Of a DNA stretch of 64,000 nucleotides, positions 8,184-16,008 are shown in pieces. A model generated the notes under the pieces. The model had not been told where the DNA came from. It saw nothing but the letters and a program-made list of their open reading frames with translations, and ran no database searches. The stretch lies in the NCBI GenBank assembly GCA_003485325.1, contig DMZI01000037.1, forward strand, positions 1 to 64,000, read 5' to 3'. The stretch's first letter is position 1. The number at the start of each line of letters is the position of its first letter. Position numbers and translations under genes: made by a program. The stretch comes from Desulfotomaculum sp. (GTDB lineage: Bacteria > Bacillota > Desulfotomaculia > Desulfotomaculales > Nap2-2B).

Positions 8184-9269
8184 CTAAAGATGTTGGGAGG
8201 AATTTCGTGAAGCAGTTCGGCTTGTCCTTTTGGAAACGCTAAACAGGCCTATTTTGCCGGCAAGAATTATACCCAGGCCCGCTAAAATAACCAGAAGAAT
8301 CATTGCCTGATCTGATGTAACTATATTTAATACTACGGCGCTGATTCCCAATATAAAGCTTATTCCACAAATAACCGCCACTGTCTGACGCTGATTTAAA
8401 CCTAAATTCATCAACTGGTGATGAATATGCTCCCTGTCTGCCTGAAATATTGGTTTGTGAAGATGGTAACGCCGGAAAACGGCCAGTACAACATCAAATA
8501 GCGGAATGCCCAGAATCACGAGAGGGATAAATATCGATACGGCTGCAGCGCTTTTTGTTAAACCTAAAACTGAAACGGCAGCAAGAGAAAAACCGAGAAG
8601 CATAGATCCGGTGTCACCCAGAAAGATGCTTGCCGGGTATACATTATGCCACAGAAATCCAATAATCGCCGCTGCCAAAATTAAGGCAAGCATGATAATT
8701 TCCTGCTGACCGGTAATGCCAAAAATTTTCCACTGCGTCCATCCTACCGCAGCTATTGTAAGCGCCGCTATGCAGGAAACCCCTCCCGCCAAACCGTCCA
8801 AACCGTCAATCAGATTAACGGCGTTAGTTACAGCTACCACCCAGAATATTGTAATGGGGATTCCCCACCAGCCAAGTGGGATAATATGCCCGTTAAAGGG
8901 ATTTGTCACAAAACCTATCTGGATATTAAGCATAATCAGCGAATAAGCTGCTAAAATCTGCCCCCCAAGCTTTAACCAGGGAGAAATTCCCTTAATATCA
9001 TCGATCACTCCGATTAATACAATCAAAGAAATCCCTGTTATCAGGCCAATGAAAAGACTGACAGGCATTGTCAGGAACAATGGGATTACAAAGGCCACGT
9101 AAATTGCCAGCCCGCCCAGGCGGGGCATCACATGTTGGTGGACCTTGCGAGGATTTGGCAGATCAACCGCTCCCCAGGCAAATGCTAATTTCCTTACCGC
9201 AGGAGTTATCAACAAAGCAAGAAAAAACGCTAAAACAGGAGCTAACAGCTTTTCCACTTTTATCTCCAA
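8184..9269 (-). CDS. tagO: Undecaprenyl-phosphate GlcNAc-1-phosphate transferase (TagO/WecA type)
   Basis: 361 residues with about eleven membrane segments. MraY/WecA family marks: LPNPRKVHQHVMPRLGG after the first helix, the catalytic Asp-rich LIGVIDDIKG, NAVNLIDGLDGLAGG, FLGDTGSMLLGF and the HxxH-like ADREHIHHQLMNLG. It would transfer GlcNAc-1-phosphate from UDP-GlcNAc to undecaprenyl phosphate, starting teichoic acid or other surface polymers. MraY is excluded in favour of the WecA/TagO branch by the length and the C-terminal HIHH motif; the acceptor polymer is unknown. Upstream lies a phased triple repeat (9393-9419). Confidence 0.88.
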   Translation of the reverse strand: MEIKVEKLLAPVLAFFLALLITPAVRKLAFAWGAVDLPNPRKVHQHVMPRLGGLAIYVAFVIPLFLTMPVSLFIGLITGISLIVLIGVIDDIKGISPWLKLGGQILAAYSLIMLNIQIGFVTNPFNGHIIPLGWWGIPITIFWVVAVTNAVNLIDGLDGLAGGVSCIAALTIAAVGWTQWKIFGITGQQEIIMLALILAAAIIGFLWHNVYPASIFLGDTGSMLLGFSLAAVSVLGLTKSAAAVSIFIPLVILGIPLFDVVLAVFRRYHLHKPIFQADREHIHHQLMNLGLNQRQTVAVICGISFILGISAVVLNIVTSDQAMILLVILAGLGIILAGKIGLFSVSKRTSRTASRNSSQHL

Positions 9270-9392
9270 TATACAATAGTAAAAATATCCTATCTATTCT
9301 ACCATTTGACTAATCTTTCAACAAACACTAGAATATGACCTTGTATGCAATAATATTACCGAAAAAAAAGATAAGGGACAAACCTACTCTAG

Positions 9393-9419
9393 TATTCGCT
9401 GTTATTCGCCCTTATTCGC
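9393..9419. repeat. Three phased TATTCGC repeats
   Basis: Three copies of TATTCGC start at 9393, 9403 and 9413, exactly one helical turn apart (GCGAATA on the minus strand). They lie just after the amidase stop codon and about 125-150 bases upstream of the tagO-type start. The phasing suggests cooperative protein binding on one face of the DNA; no regulator is identified. Confidence 0.6.
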
Positions 9420-9423
9420 TATT

Positions 9424-10200
9424 TCACGCATTATAGCTCTTTTTTATCTGGATATTTATTGATTTTGTTTTTTCATCCCAGAGCGATTGTCCGCCGAGAG
9501 AACTTATGAATGAAACCAGCTCAACATAAGTCTTTCCTTCAATAATACGGTAGGGTACATTAACAGCAGGCTCACCGTTGATGACCAAACGCGGCCCGGT
9601 TGAGACCTGATTAAGATCTGCTAGTGATAATCCAAAATATTTTATTACAGCCCTTGCAATTGCCTTACAGGCGCGGGTTCTGAAATCAGGTTGAGAAAGG
9701 AGCTGCTCTTCTTCAGAATTGCTTAGGAAAGCAAGTTCAGTTAAAACCGCCGGCATCACAGTTTCACGCAGAACATAAAAATTATTGGTCTTGGTTCCCC
9801 TGTTCTGCAAGCCGAGAGACGCGACAAGCTCTGCCTGAATTAGTCTGGATGCCTCAGCCCCCTTTTGATTCCTGTCGGAAAGCGTGTAAGAATATGTTTC
9901 CGTACCCCGCGCATCAGGATTGCCGGCGCTGTTGCAGTGAATGCTTATAAACAGATCAGCATTGGCCTGGTTGGCTATCCTGCACCTGCCGGCCAAGTCC
10001 TGGTTTATCTCAGACGGCCATGATACCTGATCACAGTCTCTCGTAAAAATAACTTCTATCCCCGAGTTAGTCAAATAAGAACCGGTTTCAAGGGCAACAG
10101 CCAGTGTTATATCTTTTTCTTTTAACCCGGAAATGCCGACGGCTCCGGGATCATAACCACCATGACCGGGATCTAAGCATACTCGCGCCATTATTACCAC
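9424..10200 (-). CDS. N-acetylmuramoyl-L-alanine amidase with C-terminal beta domain
   Basis: 258 residues. The N-terminal 185 are an Amidase_3 (CwlB/LytC-type) zinc domain: VCLDPGHGGYDPGAVG with the first His ligand, then LFISIHCNSAGNPDARGTET with a further ligand, and VLTELAFLSNSEEEQLL with the catalytic Glu. The C-terminal 60 residues (PRLVINGEPAVNVPYRIIEG, then WDEKTKSINIQI) look like a copper-amine-oxidase-N-type beta domain, a common cell-wall add-on in clostridia. No signal peptide is visible, which is usual for sporulation or germination amidases of this type and suggests forespore/mother-cell or lysis release. It is divergent from the subtilisin gene. Confidence 0.85.
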   Translation of the reverse strand: MVIMARVCLDPGHGGYDPGAVGISGLKEKDITLAVALETGSYLTNSGIEVIFTRDCDQVSWPSEINQDLAGRCRIANQANADLFISIHCNSAGNPDARGTETYSYTLSDRNQKGAEASRLIQAELVASLGLQNRGTKTNNFYVLRETVMPAVLTELAFLSNSEEEQLLSQPDFRTRACKAIARAVIKYFGLSLADLNQVSTGPRLVINGEPAVNVPYRIIEGKTYVELVSFISSLGGQSLWDEKTKSINIQIKKSYNA

Positions 10201-10358
10201 CCCATTAGATTAATTCAATACTGATAAGGACATTTCCTTTTGCTGTATTAGATAAATACTCGAAAAAAAGCATTATTTTTACTTTTAACAGCTTCTTTGC
10301 CTGCATTATCCCGGACAGGCAATAACTGGTATAGTTCCAGGGAGGAAAAAAAACTTTG

Positions 10359-10386
10359 TTGTCGAAACTTTTTTTAAGTCTATAAT
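10359..10386 (+). promoter_or_regulatory. Sigma-A-like promoter with overlapping Spo0A-box sequence
   Basis: TTGTCG (10359-10364), 16-nt spacer and a perfect TATAAT (10381-10386) stand just ahead of the subtilisin start at 10405. The -35 is part of TTGTCGAA, an exact match to the Spo0A box. The transcript leader would be only about 12 nt. Confidence 0.45.
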
Positions 10387-10404
10387 GGTACGGCAGGTAA
10401 AAAA

Positions 10405-13400
10405 ATGAACTTGCTTCTGCTAATCCAAAAAAAATTACGCTGTCTTTTCTTTTCAACGCTTCCATTAAGCTTACTAATCTGCGCCATGTCTGTTTGCCTT
10501 TATCCCCTGCTTCACCTGATTGGAATTTCTAAAATTGCGCCGGCTCAATCGGGAATTTCTTTTCTAAATGATCGCTCGGCTGGAATTATAGGCGCAGAAC
10601 CGCTGGCGACGCGTGACTTTGTGTGTCCGGACGGACTTACCGGAAAAGGACAGATAATAGCCCTTGCCGACAGCGGCCTGGGTAATGGGCAGATGAGCGA
10701 TCCCCATCCGGATCTGAAAAGCCAGCCCGGGCAGTATCCCAAGGTTGTTATGCTCAAGTCTTTTACCGACAGGAAAGAAACTGACGACCCAAACGGTCAT
10801 GGTACACATATGGCATCCACCGTGGCCGGAACCGGCGCCGCTTCAAACGGAAAATACAAGGGCATAGCCCCCGGAGCAAGTATTTATTTTGAATGCATCT
10901 TAAATTCGCAGGGAGAAGCTTCCCCGCCGCTGAACATAGAAAAACTTTTTCAGCCTGCTTATGACGCGGCTGCAAGGATCCATATCAACGGGTGGGGCGA
11001 AAAAAACAATGCTTATTTGTACAGTGCCTCCCAAATAGACGCTTATATCCGCAAACACCCTGATTTTCTGGTTATCTTCGGCGCCGGCAATGACGGACCG
11101 AACAGCGGGACTCTTACACAGCAGGCAAACAGTAAAAACTCCCTTGTCATCGGGGCAAGTGAAGGAGCAAGGCCTGCATTCGGGCCAGGCGAGGATAATG
11201 TAAACCAATTAGCACGTTTTTCAAGCTGCGGCCCAACTTCCGACGGCCGTTTAAAACCCGATCTGGTCGCCCCGGGTTCGGGGATTGTTTCCGCTGCGGC
11301 GCCTCTTCTAAAAAGCAACTTTATCACAAACACGGCTTATACGAAGATGCAGGGAACAAGCATGGCGGCTGCGGTTGCAGGGGGGGCGGCTGCTTTACTG
11401 CGTGAATTCTTCCTTAAAGAGTTCAATCTTCGTTATCCGTCTGCAGCATTAATGAAAGCAGCCCTGGTCAATGGAGCGCAACCGTTACCGGATAATACCG
11501 GGGCAGGCTTCGGGAAGCTGGATCTCTGCAACACTGTTCTGGCCCTGAAAGAAAAATCCTTTCTTTTCGATGATGAACAAAACCCCCTTCTGCAGGGTCA
11601 AGTTAGCTCTTATTACTATACCGTAACGGATGAGGGGGAACCGCTTGTGGCAACCCTGGCCTGGACTGACCCGGAAGCTTCTCCGGGCGCCGCTTCCGCT
11701 CTGGTGAATGATCTGGATTTAACAGTAACTGGGCCTGACGGCAAGGTTTACCTAGGAAACGACAAGTTCAATAAAGGACTTAAAGATAACAAAAACAATA
11801 TCGAGCAGGTAGTTATTCCGGCGCCAAAGCCGGGTATTTATAAAATCGTGGTTAAAGCCAGCAAGCTTACCCGGGGGATAAAAGCCCGGACAGCGCCTGC
11901 GCAGGATTTTTCCCTTGTTTATGGCCAGCCTCTGCAAGCGGAAATAGTTGAGAAGGTCGATCAAAATTCAAACACAATCAAATTTGCCAGCGGGGAAAAG
12001 ATTACTATCCCTCCAACAGGGAAAAATTCCCTGGGCGGCCGGAACTTAACGAAATGGAGTCCACAAAATATTTTTCCCGGTGAAAATGCATATTTGAACC
12101 CTCAGGGAAACCAACTGTATTTAAACGGCGTAATCTGGCGTAATAAATCGACGGAGTCTTTAGCCATGTCGAGCGGGACACTTTGGCTGGAGGTGAATGC
12201 TTCAAAACAGGAAGGCGGGTTTTACCTTCACCCCGGCTCAATTATTTTGGCCAACGGCCAAAAAATTATAAATCCCAATTTAATTCCGAGCGGTGTTGAA
12301 ATTTTTGCGCTGGTTAATCCAACTACTCAAACCATCTGGTGGATAAAGACCGATTATTTCTCAAAAGAAGGAATCCTGAGCGAAATAGACCCAAGCAAGC
12401 AGCAGGTTTACCTTTTTGGCCGGCGGGAGCCGTATTTGTTAGCTGATGATGTAATTTTTTCCTTCACCGATTCAATGGTTAAGGGCTGCCGTGAAGATCT
12501 TCCTTTTGGCGCCCCGACTCTTCGAAATCTTGAACAGCTGGCGCCGGGTATGTCCATCCGGTTAATCGGCGCGCAGTCGGATGGCAAAGTAGGTTATGTG
12601 GCCGTCAACCGTTCTCTGGTTACCGGACAGTGTCTATATATTGACAGTGTCAATGGCGATCTGATTCTCCAGGGGGGAGGAAAATACCAGGTAATCGATA
12701 ACGCGCCGGTCACCATCAATAACAAACCTTCCAGCTTGAACGAAATAAAGCCTGGTTACCACCTTACCCTTGTAATGGCTGATCAAACAGCAATTTCGGT
12801 AATAGCCAACTCATTGGTTTGCTATGGCCAGGTAGTTTTCTACAGCGATTTGGAAAATAAACTTTACATTCTTGATTACCAGAACCACCTGCATACCTTT
12901 GATCTTTCAAGACAGGTTCAGGTGTTCCGTTGGCAACAAACAAGCAGCCTGAATATACTGCTTCCGGGAGAATATGTCCGCCTTGCCCTTGATCCTGAAG
13001 GGCAGTCGGTTTATCGCCTGGATATAGCTGATACATTGAAAGAACAGAAAGGAACCCTTTATTCATATGACAAGGATACCGGGCTGGCCAAGTTTTCGCC
13101 TGGCGCCCAAGGGCTTATTTCTACGCGTACCATGGTAATTAAAAACGGATACCCCGTAAAGATGAATGACGTTTTACCGGGCGAACAGGTTGTCTATACA
13201 CTTTTAAAGGTACCTAAAAGCGAGGAAAGCATAATTTCCTGCATCAAAGCAACTACTGAAAACAAACCTCCCAGTCTGCAGGTTTCCTGTCAACGGGAAG
13301 GAGAAAATATAAACCTGAGTGGTTTTACAAATGGAGATTGCATTTATTTATATCTGGACCTTGAACAATTAATAGAACTACTTCCTCAGTCTGACGGGCG

Positions 13401-13995
13401 TTTTAGCATTTCCTTGAATCAACCGGATATTAAAGCTGTTCAGATAGTAGCGGTAGATCGCCTGCTCGGGGGAGTGGGCGGCGTATATGTCAACGTTCCT
13501 GAATTTTTCAATGATATTAGCGGCAATATTTTTGAAAAAGAAATCACTTCTCTTGCCTCAAAGGGGCTGCTTACCGGATACCCGGACAAGAGCTTTAAGC
13601 CCGGTAAAAAAGTCACCAAAGTTGAATATATTGCTATGTTAACCAGGCTGATCAGGCTAACGGAAAAGAAAGAGGAACAGGCTTTTGACACCCGGAATTT
13701 TTCCTGGGCAAGACAGACGTTAAACACTGCGCTGCAGTACAACCTGATCAGCAGTGGATTGCCCAACCTGGATTTTTATGCCGGCCAACCGCTCTCTTTG
13801 GAAGAAGCAGACTCTCTTCTGACAATAGCCCTGAAAAAAAATAAAGATCGCTTTGACCTTGACGCCCAGGGGATAGATTCCCTCGTGGCGGGTTTTAGCA
13901 AATCACTGTTAAAAAAGAATTCACCCCTGGATTTTATTACAAGGGGTGAAGCTGCTTATCTTATCTACCAGGCAGTTAAGTTATTAGAAAATTAA
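10405..13995 (+). CDS. Secreted subtilisin-like protease with SLH anchor
   Basis: 1196 residues. The basic and hydrophobic N-terminus (about 1-48) is a signal peptide. The S8 peptidase domain (about 60-390) carries all catalytic residues: Asp89 in ALADSGLG, His132 in NGHGTH, oxyanion Asn229 in FGAGNDGP and Ser319 in GTSMAAAVAGG. A jelly-roll-like domain follows (about 395-510, with VNDLDLTVTGPDGKVY). About 500 residues of repeated beta-rich segments come next. The end has one clear SLH repeat (about 1033-1085, FNDISGNIFEKEITSLASKG) and weaker ones to the C-terminus. The protein should be exported and held on cell-wall polymer as a large surface protease. The stop overlaps the convergent anti-sigma gene by 4 bases. 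Confidence 0.88.
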   Translation: MNLLLLIQKKLRCLFFSTLPLSLLICAMSVCLYPLLHLIGISKIAPAQSGISFLNDRSAGIIGAEPLATRDFVCPDGLTGKGQIIALADSGLGNGQMSDPHPDLKSQPGQYPKVVMLKSFTDRKETDDPNGHGTHMASTVAGTGAASNGKYKGIAPGASIYFECILNSQGEASPPLNIEKLFQPAYDAAARIHINGWGEKNNAYLYSASQIDAYIRKHPDFLVIFGAGNDGPNSGTLTQQANSKNSLVIGASEGARPAFGPGEDNVNQLARFSSCGPTSDGRLKPDLVAPGSGIVSAAAPLLKSNFITNTAYTKMQGTSMAAAVAGGAAALLREFFLKEFNLRYPSAALMKAALVNGAQPLPDNTGAGFGKLDLCNTVLALKEKSFLFDDEQNPLLQGQVSSYYYTVTDEGEPLVATLAWTDPEASPGAASALVNDLDLTVTGPDGKVYLGNDKFNKGLKDNKNNIEQVVIPAPKPGIYKIVVKASKLTRGIKARTAPAQDFSLVYGQPLQAEIVEKVDQNSNTIKFASGEKITIPPTGKNSLGGRNLTKWSPQNIFPGENAYLNPQGNQLYLNGVIWRNKSTESLAMSSGTLWLEVNASKQEGGFYLHPGSIILANGQKIINPNLIPSGVEIFALVNPTTQTIWWIKTDYFSKEGILSEIDPSKQQVYLFGRREPYLLADDVIFSFTDSMVKGCREDLPFGAPTLRNLEQLAPGMSIRLIGAQSDGKVGYVAVNRSLVTGQCLYIDSVNGDLILQGGGKYQVIDNAPVTINNKPSSLNEIKPGYHLTLVMADQTAISVIANSLVCYGQVVFYSDLENKLYILDYQNHLHTFDLSRQVQVFRWQQTSSLNILLPGEYVRLALDPEGQSVYRLDIADTLKEQKGTLYSYDKDTGLAKFSPGAQGLISTRTMVIKNGYPVKMNDVLPGEQVVYTLLKVPKSEESIISCIKATTENKPPSLQVSCQREGENINLSGFTNGDCIYLYLDLEQLIELLPQSDGRFSISLNQPDIKAVQIVAVDRLLGGVGGVYVNVPEFFNDISGNIFEKEITSLASKGLLTGYPDKSFKPGKKVTKVEYIAMLTRLIRLTEKKEEQAFDTRNFSWARQTLNTALQYNLISSGLPNLDFYAGQPLSLEEADSLLTIALKKNKDRFDLDAQGIDSLVAGFSKSLLKKNSPLDFITRGEAAYLIYQAVKLLEN

Positions 13996-15038
13996 TTTTG
14001 AAGCCAGACTATAAATACTACCTGGTCCTGGGCTTCTTTGTCCATCAGGGTTAGTTCGGACTCTACCGCTTTTATTTCAGCATCCAACTGTTTTGTTTGC
14101 TGCCCGTCAGAATTTTTCTTCTGGGCAAGCAGGCTATGATATTTTTCCAGTTTGTCCGCGAATTCATCCGTTACATCCCGTGCATTTCTATCCTTTTCAA
14201 GAATCTCACCCAATCCGGAAATAAAATTGCTGAACTTGTCAGCACTTGTTTTTGGCGCTCCAAAACGGAATATGTTTATAGTTCGGCCATCATCCAATGG
14301 AATTTCATTCTCCACCGAATAAGAAATGCCATTTGTCTTTGCCCAGACAAGCACTTTGTCCGCAGCATCATTAATATTGCCAACTTTAATCTTCCAGAGG
14401 ATGCATTCTATTAAACGGGGCACATTCAAAAATACCTTTGGCTCACTTGTTGTCTGTGTTGTTGCCTGTTGTTGTGTTGTTGCTTGTATGGTAAGGTTGT
14501 TCGCGGCTTTGTCAGATTTTGGAAGACTGTTTAATGGACTGTCGCTTTTTTGGGATTGAACAGATTCATTTCCAGTCGGCGGTGTATTTTGTGTATTAGT
14601 AATTTGCACAGGAATTTTGACAGCGGGTTGATTTGAAGGGTTATTTTTAACAACCACAGCCGGATTACCGGGAATACTCAGCACCCCTAATCTGGTTGCA
14701 ATTCCCATTAAACCGCCAATTAGCAAAACAACAGCAGCGGCCGCGGCAAGGCTTCTTTTCCACGCCTGGGACCACCGGAAGCGGTGGCAAGGTGCCAGGG
14801 AATTTACTTCTTCCCGGTTGGTATTTTCCGAATGCAGCCGGCTTATTACCTGTGCTGAAAGTCCATCCGGTGTTTTTACAGGACTGTTCATTTCGCGCAA
14901 CGCTTTGCTGATTGCTCCGAAGTACTCAGCTTCGACGGCGCATTCGCTGCAAACTGCCAAATGGTCGGATAAAGCACGCTGCTCATTAAGCAACAGTTCA
15001 TCTAATACCAAAATGTTTTTCGCTTTTCGGCAGTTCAT
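13992..15038 (-). CDS. Zinc anti-sigma factor with large extracellular domain
   Basis: 348 residues. The N-terminus is a ZAS-type zinc domain with Cys3 and H26-x3-C30-x2-C33. A single membrane helix spans about 97-115. The outer part has a low-complexity Thr/Gln/Asn linker (about 130-200, TTQQQATTQTTSE) followed by a folded domain (about 203-300) and a coiled-coil C-terminus. The cytoplasmic domain should hold the ECF sigma factor made by the gene 3 nt upstream; the outer domain would sense envelope stress and trigger release. The outer domain resembles DUF4349-like regions, which I cannot confirm. Confidence 0.8.
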   Translation of the reverse strand: MNCRKAKNILVLDELLLNEQRALSDHLAVCSECAVEAEYFGAISKALREMNSPVKTPDGLSAQVISRLHSENTNREEVNSLAPCHRFRWSQAWKRSLAAAAAVVLLIGGLMGIATRLGVLSIPGNPAVVVKNNPSNQPAVKIPVQITNTQNTPPTGNESVQSQKSDSPLNSLPKSDKAANNLTIQATTQQQATTQTTSEPKVFLNVPRLIECILWKIKVGNINDAADKVLVWAKTNGISYSVENEIPLDDGRTINIFRFGAPKTSADKFSNFISGLGEILEKDRNARDVTDEFADKLEKYHSLLAQKKNSDGQQTKQLDAEIKAVESELTLMDKEAQDQVVFIVWLQN

Positions 15039-15041
15039 TAG

Positions 15042-15665
15042 CTACACCTCTTCTACAACCCGGTTTTTACGGGTTCCGGGAAGAACATAACCCGATTCTT
15101 TAGCCAGTTTGATTACCTGCTGTTTTAGAACCTGCCTGGCCCTGTTTAGACGGGATTTGACAGTACCAAGCGAACAGTTCATGATCAGTGACATTTCTTC
15201 ATAGGAATAACCTTCTATTTCCCGAAGAACTATCACTGCCTGATATTCCCGGGAAAGTTCCCCTAACGCTTTTCTTACAATGCCGTTAAATTCTTTGTTT
15301 TCAAGACTTTGCTCAGGATCGCCGTCCGTCGCCGCCAAATCCCGGTAAACCTCATTTTCCCCGGCAGAAATTGGTTCGTCTAAAGAAATAACGTTGGGTA
15401 TACTCCTCTTACGCTTCGTGTTTAACCAGAGATTTACTGTTATTTTGCGCAGCCAAGTGCCGAAATCAGCTTCATTCCGGAAACCCTTCAAAGAATAATA
15501 AGCTTTTATAAAAACTTCCTGGGTAAGGTCCTGGGCATCCGCATAACTGTTTGTTAATTGGTAACCAAGGTTAAAAACCCTGCTTTGATATATGTTGATT
15601 AACTGTTCAAAAGCGGACAGATCGTTTTCTAAAGATTTTTCAATAAGCTGTTTAACGGCGTCCAA
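15042..15665 (-). CDS. ECF RNA polymerase sigma factor
   Basis: 207 residues with sigma-2 (FNLGYQLTNSYADAQDLTQE, then VFIKAYYSL) and sigma-4 (LSREYQAVIVLREIEGYSYE, then MSLIMNCSLGTVKSRLNRAR) regions and a short basic tail. Length and motifs place it in the SigW/RpoE-like ECF group. The start is a TTG preceded by AGGAG. It is followed at 3 nt by its zinc anti-sigma gene, and is preceded by a sequence with the GGAACTT-N16-GTCTAA layout of ECF promoters, so it probably drives its own operon. Confidence 0.92.
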   Translation of the reverse strand: MDAVKQLIEKSLENDLSAFEQLINIYQSRVFNLGYQLTNSYADAQDLTQEVFIKAYYSLKGFRNEADFGTWLRKITVNLWLNTKRKRSIPNVISLDEPISAGENEVYRDLAATDGDPEQSLENKEFNGIVRKALGELSREYQAVIVLREIEGYSYEEMSLIMNCSLGTVKSRLNRARQVLKQQVIKLAKESGYVLPGTRKNRVVEEV

Positions 15666-15708
15666 AGGATAATACTCCTGCTGGAACCGGAAACTTCACT
15701 TTATTTTA

Positions 15709-15737
15709 TTAGACACTATATACGAGTTAAAAGTTCC
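15709..15737 (-). promoter_or_regulatory. ECF-type autoregulatory promoter
   Basis: On the minus strand GGAACTT (15737-15731), 16-nt spacer and GTCTAA (15714-15709) match the RpoE/ECF promoter consensus. It lies 44 bases upstream of the ECF sigma gene and fits positive autoregulation. Confidence 0.65.
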
Positions 15738-16008
15738 CTATTTCAAGTGAAATATTCCGGTTTTTTAACCATTATATTACTAAATGTTAACTCCGTAAAC
15801 AGTTTAATATCTAAATTATCTCCTAGCAGGTACTGCCATAATAACCAGATATTAATATAATTGTTGTTTCATCTTGTGAAAAAATAAATATTTTCTTACC
15901 ATAGCTGGACTTGCCTATTCGACCATTATATGGTAAGCTCAAAACATGGTGAGATAAGGGAATTTTTGTCGGAACTTATCATGTAAAGAAGTAACGGAGG
16001 GAAATTAG
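15738..16008. other. Divergent AT-rich intergenic region
   Basis: The rest of the 343-base gap between the ECF sigma gene and spoIIIE/ftsK. It must hold the spoIIIE/ftsK promoter; I see no clear sigma-A pair. An AACGGAGGG ribosome site (about 15993-16001) serves the GTG start at 16009. No further gene or stable hairpin stands out. Confidence 0.4.

Noticed and set aside
10205..10465. 86-codon frame on the minus strand between amidase and subtilisin
   Set aside because: It covers the subtilisin promoter and start, has no ribosome site and no family resemblance.
14410..14560. Tandem-like GTTGTTGT stretch in the anti-sigma gene
   Set aside because: It encodes the Thr/Gln-rich linker of the protein and is explained by codon repetition, not a separate repeat element.
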